Origin: Neobacillus rhizosphaerae
GTDB taxonomy: Bacteria; Bacillota; Bacilli; Bacillales; Cytobacillaceae
Assembly: GCF_937468385.1 (NCBI RefSeq)
Contig: NZ_CALBWS010000003.1
Location: forward strand, 124,001 to 188,000
Length of the DNA: 64,000 bases
Reading direction: 5' to 3'
The notes under the pieces were generated by a model. That model ran no database searches, was not told the DNA's origin, and saw only the letters and a list, made by a program, of their open reading frames with translations. Positions within the stretch are counted from its first letter, which is position 1. Every line of letters starts with the position of its first letter. Position numbers and translations under genes: made by a program. This document shows positions 46,922 to 55,789 of this stretch, piece after piece.

Positions 46922-47776
46922 TTATTGAAAAGAACTCTCCATTATAAAATCTGGACGCTTTTTTAAGTATTCTATCTTTTTTGATTGGTACATATTATCC
47001 TTGAATTGATAGGTAATCAGAATTCCGCCTTCTGTTGAGGGAGAAAGTTGACCACTCATATAAACCACCAGTTCGTTTTTATATACAGAAAAATCAATTG
47101 TCTCATGTTTCAAGTATTCATAAAAAGTATCATTTATTTTCTTCTTACCAATCGTTATCTCAACTTGGTCATTAGATATTTTTTTCGTTTTTACATTCTT
47201 ATTTATGATTGCCACTGGATTATCAATTAGCTTTTCTTCATATATTTCTCCAATGTTTGTCTTCGTTTTCTGTAGTACATGAGCTTCTGTAATCATTATT
47301 CCTGTACCATGTCCTGTTGTTAATAAGATGACTAACTCTTCTTTTCCGTCCTGGTTAAGATCATCAAAAAATAACCTCGGACCAAATGATGGAAAATCAG
47401 AATTTTTCCAGTCAGGGAACCATCTAATTTTCCCATCTATCTCCAATCTTAATTTTTCTAAATTCCCTTCTCTTTTTGTAGCATAAAGGGTCGCTTTTGC
47501 TTTCTTTAGTGTGGCTACTACTTCCGATTGAGGTTCTCCTATATTCGAAATATGAAGAGTTTTCTTTTTCCCATCATATTCGACATTCAATTTAAGTTCG
47601 CTACTTATCTCATCAATAGCAACGTAGGGAGACCCTCCTATGAACTGTACAATGGAAGTAGGACCGAAAATTGGTTGCCCATTCACAAATACCTTAAAAG
47701 GAGCAGCAGCCGATGCAAAAGGAACAATGGTAATTAATAACACAATGAATATGGTTAAGGTCCACCTTATTTTCAT
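46922..47776 (-). CDS. Secreted protein with copper-amine-oxidase-type N-terminal stalk domain
   Basis: 284 residues. A signal peptide covers residues 1-24 (TLTIFIVLLITIVPFASAAA). Residues about 27-78 match the stalk domain known as copper amine oxidase N-terminal (KVFVNGQPIFGPTSIVQFIG, YVAIDEISSELKLNVEYDGK). Residues 85-275 include a calcium-loop-like repeat, FFDDLNQDGKEELVILLTT, as in VCBS/FG-GAP proteins. It is likely an exported surface protein without catalytic motifs. The ribosome site is weak (AAGG). Confidence 0.75.
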   Translation of the reverse strand: MKIRWTLTIFIVLLITIVPFASAAAPFKVFVNGQPIFGPTSIVQFIGGSPYVAIDEISSELKLNVEYDGKKKTLHISNIGEPQSEVVATLKKAKATLYATKREGNLEKLRLEIDGKIRWFPDWKNSDFPSFGPRLFFDDLNQDGKEELVILLTTGHGTGIMITEAHVLQKTKTNIGEIYEEKLIDNPVAIINKNVKTKKISNDQVEITIGKKKINDTFYEYLKHETIDFSVYKNELVVYMSGQLSPSTEGGILITYQFKDNMYQSKKIEYLKKRPDFIMESSFQ

Positions 47777-47878
47777 CTAATCAACAGCCTTTTTGAGTAT
47801 ATTTATTTTGTTTATTTTCCCCAGGAGTTCCCTTTACTTGCAAAAAAAATTTTTAAGCCCAATTGAAATGTTCTTAGA

Positions 47879-47942
47879 ACAAAAAGCGACTGTTCTTATT
47901 GAACAATCGCTACCCGTTAGCGTAAGTACAGTTCTTCACAAA
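47879..47942. repeat. Dispersed repeat: hairpin plus ACCCGTTA tail, copy 1
   Basis: A GCGACTGTTC / GAACAATCGC hairpin (terminator-like on the minus strand) is followed by a 31-nt tail at 47912-47942 that matches 57541-57571 at 26 positions. The repeated unit is therefore more than a terminator. Confidence 0.65.
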
Positions 47943-48087
47943 GTTCTAAACAAAAAGTTGTTAAGTTAATTCCTTTAACCATCTTGCTAACCATCCAATG
48001 GATAGTTTTACTTTAGAAAAATTCATTAAATAGTGAATGGATTTATATGTTAAAATATTTTCAAATGAATAAATGGAGTTGTAGAAA

Positions 48088-48597
48088 ATGCAGCTAAAAA
48101 TTGGTGATTGGGTAACTCAATATAGTGCTGGAATTTATCGAGTTGAAAAGATATTCGAATTTAAGAACCATCAACCGATTGCAGTTTTAAAAAAGGGATT
48201 TACTAATAAATTAAAACCCTCTGTAAGTTGGGATTCTTGTTCAATTTCTTTTTGTGAAACAATTAGTGATGACTTATTAAAAGAAATTAAATCCATTTTC
48301 GAAAACAACAGTAAATTTTCAAAAAGGTTTAACGACTATGATATTCCTCCAATTCAAATGTTGTTTAATACCAATGTTGTTCTGAAGGATAAGCATGATA
48401 AAGAAACTGTAATTTCTCAACTCAAATTTCCAGAAGGTAAGACCATTCAACAGATTGAATCATTACTTTTTGAAAATGATATTGAAATTTTAGATTCGGA
48501 ACAATCCAAGGATAGTGTGCCTTTTCAATTAACTTGTTTTGATTACGAGACAGATTCCAATGGAGAATTTATTTATAGAGACGCACGATTTATATAA
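48088..48597 (+). CDS. Hypothetical soluble protein
   Basis: 169 residues with GGAG ahead of the ATG. The N-terminal region (LKIGDWVTQYSAGIYRVEKI) looks like a small beta-barrel; the middle is helical (SDDLLKEIKSIFENNSKFSK) and the C-terminus acidic. No signal peptide or motif; I do not recognise the family. It is a single-gene unit closed by a terminator. Confidence 0.6.
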   Translation: MQLKIGDWVTQYSAGIYRVEKIFEFKNHQPIAVLKKGFTNKLKPSVSWDSCSISFCETISDDLLKEIKSIFENNSKFSKRFNDYDIPPIQMLFNTNVVLKDKHDKETVISQLKFPEGKTIQQIESLLFENDIEILDSEQSKDSVPFQLTCFDYETDSNGEFIYRDARFI

Positions 48598-48612
48598 AAG
48601 GAAATTATAAAA

Positions 48613-48642
48613 CAAAGAGCTAGGACATCCTGGCTCTTTTTG
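48613..48642 (+). terminator. Terminator of the gene at 48088
   Basis: AAAGAGCTAGGA pairs with TCCTGGCTCTTT (one G-U pair) and is followed by TTTTTG. Confidence 0.85.
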
Positions 48643-48724
48643 TGTGAAATATAATATGAATTACCTAGCTAAAAACTGGTGACCACTACAGTAACCGCAA
48701 CCCGGTGATTAATTAAAGTTTGCA

Positions 48725-49178
48725 ATAGGTAAGCGTTTGAAGTGATCTCCAGCTTTTCCCCTGCTCCACACGGAACGTGATAGTTTCCCATCATTCCGCG
48801 TTCCATCTAAATATTCATACTAGATTATAAGTTCCATGTTACTTAGGTTTTGGTCTACTTAATGGGTTCCAAACCGCATTTTTCACGGTATTTATTTAAT
48901 TTATTCATAATCGAATTGTCAGTTGTAAATTCCATTAAATGTGACTTAATTGCCGTTTGGTCTGTCTGATGAATAGCTATGTGTACATCTTTATGGATAA
49001 TTCTTAAATTATTGAATGAATCGTCACCGCCAAGGTGAATAGGAATGTAGTGATGGCAATGTACATCACTAGCTTTGAGGAAAACTCCTGTGATTTCACA
49101 TTGTCCCATTTTCATACTGTAACGACTAATTCGATTATCCATGTATTCAACACTTCGTGTTAGAATGGTTGACCTCAT
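48725..49178 (-). mobile_element. 5'-truncated group II intron: HNH end of its protein plus RNA domains V and VI
   Basis: The 107-residue frame 48855-49178 starts inside a group II intron reverse transcriptase, with TRSVEYMDNRISRYSMKMGQ, CEITGVFL, then the HNH core HCHHYIPIHLGGDDSFNNLR. The reverse transcriptase and maturase parts are missing. Past its stop the minus strand has domain V (GGAACGCGG ... CACGTTCCGTG) and domain VI (AGGGGAAAAGCTGGAGATCA, CGCTTACCTAT), ending near 48725. It cannot move by itself. Transposition or deletion removed the 5' part. Confidence 0.85.
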
Positions 49179-49287
49179 CAGTAGGCATTTTATTAAATGA
49201 TTTTTTATCAGTGTACTAGTTAAGGATTGACTAAGAAATATCCTTCTGGTATATTTTTATAAATAATTAAAGTGACTATATTAAAAA

Positions 49288-49393
49288 CTCTTATCCAGAG
49301 TGGCGGAGGGACAGACCCTATGAAGCCCAGCAACCTTCAAGTTTTACTTGAAAAGGTGCTAATTTCTGCAGAATTGTTTCTGGAAGATAAGGG
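49288..49393 (+). ncRNA. S-box (SAM-I) riboswitch
   Basis: P1 pairs CTTATC (49290-49295) with GATAAG (49386-49391). Inside are the conserved AGAGTGGCGGAGGGACAGAC, CCTATGAAGCCCAGCAACC and a P3/P4 region ending AAGGTGCTAATTTCTGC. SAM binding stabilises P1 and lets the following terminator form, shutting off the downstream gene when methionine/SAM is plentiful. Confidence 0.95.
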
Positions 49394-49415
49394 GAGGAAT
49401 GAAATAGTTTGTTAT

Positions 49416-49450
49416 GACCTCTTCTTATTTATTGTAGAAGAGGTTTTTTG
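49416..49450 (+). terminator. Expression-platform terminator of the S-box
   Basis: ACCTCTTCT (49417-49425) pairs with AGAAGAGGT (49436-49444), followed by six T. Confidence 0.92.
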
Positions 49451-49508
49451 TGTTTGGAATATAAACGAGGAAATAATAAAAAGTTAATGACTATTAGGGG
49501 ATGATGAG

Positions 49509-50126
49509 ATGAAGGGTGTAAACTTTAGAGAGAGTTCATTAGCATCAGATACGTTAGTAAAAACAAACTTAAAAAATACATCTCAACCTGCGGTCTCAGG
49601 TACTAAAATGACTAATACTCATGATAATAAAAATGAACCAGTAGTTGAAATCTCCAGTGAAAATAATTTTTGCATCATTTATGTTAGCAAGTATAGAATG
49701 AATAAAGAAGTTGGGTTTGGAAGAAAGCTGCTTCAGATCCTTGAAGATTTTCAACTTTATTATAGGCATATACCATCGGGGGTTGATGCTCTTAATCTTG
49801 TTATACATGAAAATCAATTAGATCAGATAATAGAAAGTAAACTAATACAACGGATTAGTACGGAACTTTCGGCAGATAAAGTGACTATTGAACGTAATAT
49901 TGCTTTAATTATGCTTATCGGAGGAAAAATGCATCATAATGCTGAAAGCATTGCCAGAGCAGCGAGGGTTCTTGCAGAAAAAAGAATTAATATTGAAATG
50001 ATACATATGAATCAAGGATCATCTCAGATAAGTTTAGTATTTGGTGTAAAGGCTCATGATGAAAAAAGAGCTGTTGCAGCAATCCATAATGAATTTTTTT
50101 GCAAGTGTGTCGATTTGAAATATTAA
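49509..50126 (+). CDS. Core-deleted aspartokinase: N-terminal stub joined to ACT regulatory domains
   Basis: 205 residues. The first 17 (MKGVNFRESSLASDTLV) resemble the start of an aspartokinase (family MKVVKFGGSSLAS), but the GGSS phosphate-binding loop reads RESS. The next residues, KTNLKNTSQPAVSGTKM, match a point about 270 residues further on, so the catalytic core is gone in frame. From about residue 50 two ACT domains are intact (FCIIYVSKYRMNKEVGFGRK; VTIERNIALIMLIGGKMHHN; EMIHMNQGSSQISLVFGVKA). It cannot phosphorylate aspartate but could act like the natural regulatory beta subunit of Bacillus aspartokinase II. AGGGGATGATGAG precedes the ATG. Driven by the S-box. Confidence 0.8.
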   Translation: MKGVNFRESSLASDTLVKTNLKNTSQPAVSGTKMTNTHDNKNEPVVEISSENNFCIIYVSKYRMNKEVGFGRKLLQILEDFQLYYRHIPSGVDALNLVIHENQLDQIIESKLIQRISTELSADKVTIERNIALIMLIGGKMHHNAESIARAARVLAEKRINIEMIHMNQGSSQISLVFGVKAHDEKRAVAAIHNEFFCKCVDLKY

Positions 50127-50220
50127 TGATTTCCTACAGGTAATAAAAGGGCTTCTAATTATGACTAATAGATGCTCCTTTTCTTTTTGTTTTCATTAAC
50201 GATAACTTCCTATTAAATTA

Positions 50221-51754
50221 GTCGAGTAGAAAGGAACCTCTCTACCTTACGGTAGATTGTGTTCCTCCCCCTCACAGAACCGTGCTTGCGCTATTGTCTG
50301 GATAGAATTCAGGCGCGCAAACTAATTAAAGTCACGTTTCCTGAAGCCTCCCTGCGATCCCGGACGGTCGGATTTCCCGAGTCCGGTTCTGACCTTGGAT
50401 ATATAATAAATGAGCCTTCCCTTATTATCCTAGGATTAAATGGCGACACCCATATTCCCCCATCAATAAAAAGGTTTACTACATAATTAGCCATTTTCGG
50501 GACGAATAACTATTACTATTAGGCTCTGTGTCCTATTTACAATCCCTTGGCATCCAAGTGCCCAGAGGTCCTTTGCTCAACTTTGGTGTTACCATTGTTG
50601 AAATATGTTTCTACACATTTAGAAAAGCATTACCCTTTCCTCATAGCTACTACGACCTCATCCGTCAGTCCTAAATCCTCCAATCAATTTCGGTGGTACC
50701 TTATATGACTGGTCTTTGCTGGTTGTTGTCGTCCCAGCTGGAAGTAGGACCTTCCAGTCGTTATCTCTGAAAATCTTTCCCTAGATGCTAGAGCCCATAT
50801 CCCGGCTTCCCCTATAGTGCATTTAACCGTTTCTTCCTATAGGGCTTCGGCCTTCCCCAATGCGTCAATGGGTCGGCGAATCGCAACATTCCCTTCAACA
50901 GATTCTGAAGGGGGAGCCATTTCGGGACTGGAGTATTCGTTAATTCCTTCTGGCCTCTAGGTTTGCTTGCCATACTGACTGTTCCTACCTTATATTCTCT
51001 GAGTAATATAGGCAGCTATGGCTTTTACGTCCGAGCAGAACGTGATTTGTTACCTCCTCACGCATCGGATATGCTAGTTGTCTGAATCGGTCAATTGACA
51101 ACAGGAGACTTTCACTCCATTAGATTTTCAGCCTTGACGGCTGCTCCAACGCACACGGCTCCTCCTAGTTACCATTCACAAAACCTTGCTAATCTCTTAG
51201 GATCAGATTTTGCTAATTCTGCTATCCTTCCTAGTTTTGTCTCCATTTATTATTCCTACCTCTAAGTGTAGTAAATGTGTCCCTAGCAAGGGTGATAACT
51301 GGTAGTTAGCCTTTCCTCCATCGGCATTACCCAACTTCATTGGTACTATGCTGCTATCCGACTCCCTACACCGGCATTTGGTTTCCTAACTTTTTATCGC
51401 TTGTACACCATACTCTTCTAACAAGAAAGACCGGTAGGGTCTCCCAAGTTGCCGTATCATATCAATGTGTAACGTGCCAAGGTCTCTGACTCCAGAGAGG
51501 TTTTATCTATCTTGCCTTAAACGAAGGATAAAATGTAGCTTACTGTTGCAGGTAAAGCATCAGCCCTCTCGATTTACTAACATTATGGAGCTCAATCCCT
51601 TCAACCATTTGCCTTTCCGCCCGCCACCTAACTGTCTACGCTTAAAGACTAAAGTTATCTTTAGCCCTCCAAGACTCACTACGAGCGAATGGGTAGTTCT
51701 TACTCGACGGGAATCCCACCCGTTATATGATACGATCTAGGCTCGGCCGCACAC
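50221..51754 (-). mobile_element. Composite, ORF-degenerate group II intron
   Basis: On the minus strand the element opens with the intron 5' consensus (GTGTGCGGCCGAGCC near 51754), runs through domain I-IV-like sequence, and includes the start of an intron protein (METKLGRIAELAKSDPKRLA) that stops after 25 codons. Domain V is split: GAGCCGTG-TGCG (51150-51161) pairs with CGCA-AG-CACGGTTC (50277-50290) across an 859-nt insert. A domain VI hairpin (50233-50265) closes the 3' end. The insert itself has intron-like text (GTAGTAGCTATGAGGAAAGG, GGTAATGC). It is non-autonomous; splicing is doubtful. Confidence 0.7.
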
Positions 51755-51785
51755 CTGCCCTTTAGCTTAATATGTCCAAATAATA

Positions 51786-51824
51786 AATTAGGGTGCAGAT
51801 CTGTTTTTGATCAACACCCTAATT
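51786..51824. terminator. Intrinsic hairpin next to the intron
   Basis: AATTAGGGTG (51786-51795) pairs perfectly with CACCCTAATT (51815-51824); TCTTTAAT follows on the plus strand. It may have ended the gene that received the intron. Confidence 0.65.
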
Positions 51825-51954
51825 CTTTAATATAGATCTAAAATACAAAATAAAAAGACCAAGATTATGTACTTTAATGAGTAAGCAGATGGTTTCCCAC
51901 GAAATGAATCATTTTTAATATCATTAGTAAGAAAAGCAAGTAATACAAGAGTTA

Positions 51955-52580
51955 AAGAAAATGATAACAAGAGATGATGAATGGACGGAGATCAAGTATC
52001 AATGTCAACGAATGAACTATTACAAGAAGACCAACAAGGAATTATATGATTTTTTTCAAATCCGGCAATTCGTTGTCAGTCCGTTTGGTAAGAATCCGGC
52101 ATAAAACAGGTGAGATTGAGTACCTGATGATCAACTTGACATCGGAAGAATTCGATACGAAGGATTTCCTGGTTATACAACCTTCGTTGGGGAATTGAAA
52201 CCAACTACCACTACTTAAAGGAAAGCATGAAGATTACAAATATCTCAAGTAGTAAGGAAGAACTTATTAAACAGGACATCTATAGTCAGATGTATGTTTT
52301 TCACCTTCTGCAAACTGTCCAAAATGAAGCTGAAGAAGAGATTGTTCAAGAGAATTATAAGCACAAAATGAAAATCAACATAAATATGGTGGTGGGGTAT
52401 CTAAAACGATACTTTATTGTCATTATGTTGAGGGAAGAGCCATCGGAACGGGAGCAGCTCTATAATCGATTGCACAACAAGATTCTCAAGGAAATAGTTC
52501 CTATTCGAAAGGGAAGGAAATATGAACGGACAACGAGTTCGAAAAACAGGCATCACATAAACAAAAGGAAAGCCTTTTAA
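51955..52580 (+). pseudogene. Broken IS4-family transposase
   Basis: Frames shift between pieces of one transposase: VRLVRIRHKTGEIEYLMINL with TSEEFDTKDF, then WGIETNYHYLKESMKITNIS (the conserved catalytic-glutamate region) and a 117-codon C-terminal stretch from 52227 to 52580. The N-terminal half with the first two catalytic aspartates is missing and no terminal inverted repeats were found. It lies at the left edge of the GC-richer ABC exporter block. Confidence 0.8.
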
Positions 52581-52797
52581 TAGATAGGATGGAATAAACC
52601 AACTTAAAATCCGATTTAAGGGGGGGGAATTCTCTCTTTTCGTGCTGCCTTAAAAATATTTTCCTTCAATCGAAAAAAAACTATGAATCACATTCCAACT
52701 GAAATGTAATCCATAGTTCCTTAAGTTAATGACACTGATTACCAAAGTGGTTTTGCTTCGGAATCTACTCTTTTACCTTCAATTATATCTAAGGGCT

Positions 52798-53025
52798 TTA
52801 TTCTTTTAATTTCTCCTCCTGCGAAAGAGCACTACCCGCTGTAAATTCTTCTAAAGCATGCATGGCAAACCTCGCGTTGAGATAAGTGATCGAGCCGCCA
52901 CCAATCACACCAATTTTGAGGGTTTCCATGATTTCGTCGATGGTTGCCCCAACATTTAAGCAGCCTTCCATGTGATAGCAAATGCACTCATCGCAGCGGC
53001 TGACTATTGATATGGCTAATCCCAT
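52798..53025 (-). CDS. N-terminally truncated AhpD/carboxymuconolactone decarboxylase-like protein
   Basis: 75 residues with the CxxC-x3-H centre of the AhpD family (SRCDECICYHMEGCLNVGAT) and the following helices (IMETLKIGVIGGGSITYLNA). Family members are 110 residues or more, so about 40 N-terminal residues are absent, and the ATG at 53025 has no ribosome site. A stop lies in frame just upstream, where the frame reads KYTI. It is 10 nt after the ABC permease stop. Likely a remnant, although the redox centre is intact. Confidence 0.6.
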   Translation of the reverse strand: MGLAISIVSRCDECICYHMEGCLNVGATIDEIMETLKIGVIGGGSITYLNARFAMHALEEFTAGSALSQEEKLKE

Positions 53026-53035
53026 AATGGTGTAC

Positions 53036-53785
53036 TTACCCTAACTGGCGTTTAAATTGTTTACTGGCGAAGAAGTAGGCGATGACCATGATGCCGACGC
53101 ACCAGGCAAGCGCGATCCAGATATCGTTGCCAACAGACCCTTCATACAAGAGGGCACGAATCGTATCCACGATTGAAGTCACGGGCTGGTTCTCAGCGAA
53201 CGCACGGACAATTTTAGGCATGGTTTCGGTAGGGACAAAGGCCGAACTGATAAACGGCAGGAAAATCAGCGGGTACGAGTAGGCTGTCGCCCCTTCCATA
53301 GACCTCGCTTTCAATCCGGGAATGATCGCCAGCCATGTCAGTGCCAGCGTAAACAGTCCGAGTATCCCAGCTACTGCGAGCCAATCCAGAATATCAGCGT
53401 TGGAACGGAAGCCCATTAAGAGCGCGACAAGGATAACCACCACGACAGTAAGCGCATTGGAAACAAGCGAGGTCAACACGTGAGCCCACAATACCGACGA
53501 GCGCTTGATGGGCATGGTAATGAAACGCGCCATCAGCCCGCTCTTTACATCGGTAAACAGCCGCAGGGAAGTGTAAGCGACGCCGGATGCGATAGCCATC
53601 AGCAAGATTCCCGGCAATAAATAATTGACGTAGTTGTCCGTGCCTGTCTTTATGGCGCCGCCAAATACGTAGACAAACAGCAGCATCATCATAATCGGCG
53701 TAATCGCCACCGTGATAATCGTATCAGGGCTGCGCATGATGTTGCGCATTAAACGCCCTAGTAATACCCATGTTTTGCTTTTCAT
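53036..53785 (-). CDS. ABC-2 type export permease (DrrB-like)
   Basis: 249 residues with six predicted membrane helices. Landmarks are TITVAITPIMMMLLFVYVFG, PGILLMAIASGVAYTSLRLF, the ABC-2 region GLKARSMEGATAYSYPLIFL and SSAFVPTETMPKIVRAFAEN. Its ATG directly follows the stop of the ATPase gene. It forms the membrane half of an exporter of the daunorubicin-resistance type. Codon use and base composition are richer in GC than those of neighbouring genes, as in the whole block. Confidence 0.92.
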   Translation of the reverse strand: MKSKTWVLLGRLMRNIMRSPDTIITVAITPIMMMLLFVYVFGGAIKTGTDNYVNYLLPGILLMAIASGVAYTSLRLFTDVKSGLMARFITMPIKRSSVLWAHVLTSLVSNALTVVVVILVALLMGFRSNADILDWLAVAGILGLFTLALTWLAIIPGLKARSMEGATAYSYPLIFLPFISSAFVPTETMPKIVRAFAENQPVTSIVDTIRALLYEGSVGNDIWIALAWCVGIMVIAYFFASKQFKRQLG

Positions 53786-54547
53786 TTACATCTCCTCCTT
53801 TTTGCCAATGATCGCGAGGAAAATTTCCTCCAATGTCGGCTGCTTCTCAATGTACTCTACTTTCGCTGGTGGGAACATCTCTTTGAGTTCGGTAAGGGTA
53901 CCGGTCGTAATGATTTTTCCACCATGCAGGATGGCGATACGGTCCGCCAGTTGTTCGGCTTCCTCCAGGTACTGGGTCGTCAGCAAGATGGTCGTGCCGC
54001 TGCCGGCAAGCTCCTTGACGGTATCCCAGACTTCAATTCGCGCTTCGGGATCAAGCCCTGTCGTCGGTTCGTCGAGAAAAATGACTGCTGGCGTCCCGAT
54101 CAGGCTCATGGCGATGTCAAGCCGACGCTTCATCCCGCCGGAATATTTATCCGCCCGGCGGTTGGCCGCATCGGTCAGGCTGAATCTTGCAAGCAGATTG
54201 TCGGCGACTTGAGCGGGATTGAAAACTCCCCGCAACTTGGCGATCATCATCAGGTTTTCCCGCCCAGTGTGCATGCCGTCTAAAGCTGCAAACTGCCCTG
54301 TCAGGCTGATGTTCTGGCGAACATAATCCGGTTGACGCTGTACGTCAAAGCCGCAAATACAGACTTCGCCGCCATCGGGCTTCATCAGTGTCGAGAGAAT
54401 GTTGACCGTCGTCGTCTTGCCCGATCCATTTGAGCCCAGCAGTGCGAAAATTTCCCCACGCCCCACCTCAAAATCCACCCCCTTTAAGACTTCCTTGTCT
54501 TTAAAGGACTTTTTTAACCCTTTTACAGAAATCGCTGCATTGCTCAT
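53786..54547 (-). CDS. ABC exporter ATP-binding protein (DrrA-like)
   Basis: 253 residues. Walker A is LLGSNGSGKTTTVNIL, the signature YSGGMKRRLDIAMSLI, Walker B VIFLDEPTTGLDPEARIEVW and the switch histidine region ILLTTQYLEEAEQLADRIAI. It powers the permease encoded next. Upstream, 172 nt separate it from the DUF1048 genes and hold a PadR-like dyad, suggesting an internal regulated promoter. Confidence 0.95.
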   Translation of the reverse strand: MSNAAISVKGLKKSFKDKEVLKGVDFEVGRGEIFALLGSNGSGKTTTVNILSTLMKPDGGEVCICGFDVQRQPDYVRQNISLTGQFAALDGMHTGRENLMMIAKLRGVFNPAQVADNLLARFSLTDAANRRADKYSGGMKRRLDIAMSLIGTPAVIFLDEPTTGLDPEARIEVWDTVKELAGSGTTILLTTQYLEEAEQLADRIAILHGGKIITTGTLTELKEMFPPAKVEYIEKQPTLEEIFLAIIGKKEEM

Positions 54548-54654
54548 ACTTTTTTTCCTCCTTATAAAATGCTCCTTGCGGAGCTAGATTGCTTATATCC
54601 CCCTACTTAGTATTACTGGTAATCCGTACAACTTATTACCGAGTTAAAAATATA

Positions 54655-54701
54655 ACTGAATAACGAAGGTGGCAATTCACATTTGTAACCAGCTATTCAG
54701 T
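54655..54701. promoter_or_regulatory. Dyad shared with the padR promoter, probable operator ahead of drrAB
   Basis: ACTGAATA (54655-54662) and TATTCAGT (54694-54701) form an inverted pair in the gap before the ABC genes. The same two octamers flank the padR promoter region near 56416-56457. Confidence 0.55.
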
Positions 54702-54719
54702 CGGTATTATCTATTGAAA

Positions 54720-55061
54720 TTATTTTTTTCCCAATCGCTTCATGATACTCTGATTCAAATCTTCACGATACTTGGCGACATAGGTTTTAGCGTTTGCCAC
54801 TAGTTCGTCGGCAAAGGACGCCACATCGTCCCCAGTGATTTCAAGCACTTGTCTGCCTTCCGCCGCACCGGCTTCGAACAACTCGATTAATTCATACTGC
54901 ATGTGCAGCATATCCATCCCATTGCCCGCTGCGAACTTCCACATATAGTTTTGAATTTGCTTAAATACAAACTGGTAGTCCTCTGGCAGGGCTTCAACCC
55001 GTGCCATCATCATCTTGTATTCTTTTTTATCACCAATCAATTTTTTGAACATTTCCATCAT
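54720..55061 (-). CDS. DUF1048 family protein, paralogue 3
   Basis: 113 residues, MMEMFKKLIGDKKEYKMMMA followed by LPEDYQFVFKQIQNYMW and AAEGRQVLEITGDDVASFAD, ending KKLGKK-like. DUF1048 proteins are small all-helical cytosolic proteins commonly encoded between padR and ABC exporter genes; their biochemical role is not established. Its ATG overlaps the stop of the preceding paralogue (ATGA), so the two are translationally coupled. Confidence 0.88.
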   Translation of the reverse strand: MMEMFKKLIGDKKEYKMMMARVEALPEDYQFVFKQIQNYMWKFAAGNGMDMLHMQYELIELFEAGAAEGRQVLEITGDDVASFADELVANAKTYVAKYREDLNQSIMKRLGKK

Positions 55062-55432
55062 TTTATTTTTCCTCCTTTTTTAAACTTTATTTTATCCGTA
55101 ACCTTTTTCATGGCCTTGTTAACTTCTTGGTCAACAGATTCTTGATAGATGTCAGCGTAAGTTTTTGAATCTTTGATTAGATCGTCGCAGAAAGTCGCTA
55201 CGTCACTGCCCGTCACTTCAAGCACGCTCTTCCCCAAGGCTGCGCCCTCTTCAAAAAGATCGATAATCCCCGAGAGCAAACCTGTCCCGTCGGTTAGCTC
55301 AACAGGGCCGACCTTAAAGAGATATTTTTGAATCTCTTTATAAACAATCTGATAATCTTTCGGGAGCGCTTTGACACGCTCCACGTGCGCTCGCCACTCT
55401 TTTTTGCCTTCGATGATATCTTGTATTCTCAT
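55058..55432 (-). CDS. DUF1048 family protein, paralogue 2
   Basis: 124 residues, MRIQDIIEGKKEWRAHVERV then LPKDYQIVYKEIQKYLF and EEGAALGKSVLEVTGSDVAT; same pattern as its neighbours. AGGAGG precedes the ATG and 9 nt separate it from paralogue 1. The C-terminus is lysine-rich. The three copies differ substantially, so the duplication is old. Confidence 0.88.
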   Translation of the reverse strand: MRIQDIIEGKKEWRAHVERVKALPKDYQIVYKEIQKYLFKVGPVELTDGTGLLSGIIDLFEEGAALGKSVLEVTGSDVATFCDDLIKDSKTYADIYQESVDQEVNKAMKKVTDKIKFKKGGKIK

Positions 55433-55441
55433 TTTATCCTC

Positions 55442-55789
55442 CTAATTACCTAATTTTTTAGCGATGTTATTGTTGAGTTGCCTGCGCCACTTGTCACGAA
55501 AAGACTTTGCCCCTTCTTCGCCGACCAGCGCTGAACAGAAGCCTTTGATATCGTCACCCAAAACCTCTTGTACACTCTGACCGTCCGCAGCCGTTTCTTC
55601 GAGCAGGCCAAGCACACCGTCAAGAATTAGCATGAGGTTGCGACCGGTGAAATCTGAGTGCGGCCAAAGATTAGCATTAATTTTTTCCCATGCCGCTTGA
55701 TAATCAGCCGGTAGCTTTGTGGCTCGTGATTCAAAAGTTTTCAATTCTTTAGTCATGTCGCTTCCCGTAATTTTTTCCCAAAAATTCAT
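55442..55789 (-). CDS. DUF1048 family protein, paralogue 1
   Basis: 115 residues, MNFWEKITGSDMTKELKTFE then LPADYQAAWEKINANLW and AADGQSVQEVLGDDIKGFCS. First of three tandem paralogues; its ATG overlaps the stop of the disrupted second padR (TAATG). AAAGGAG is supplied by the end of that pseudogene, which may explain why the fragment is kept. Confidence 0.88.
   Translation of the reverse strand: MNFWEKITGSDMTKELKTFESRATKLPADYQAAWEKINANLWPHSDFTGRNLMLILDGVLGLLEETAADGQSVQEVLGDDIKGFCSALVGEEGAKSFRDKWRRQLNNNIAKKLGN

Noticed and set aside
49272..49487. 71-residue open frame over the S-box
   Set aside because: It coincides with the riboswitch and its terminator; the RNA explains the sequence and the frame has no ribosome site.
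51465..51740. 91-residue plus-strand frame
   Set aside because: It is antisense to the conserved 5' part of the group II intron and reads as non-protein.
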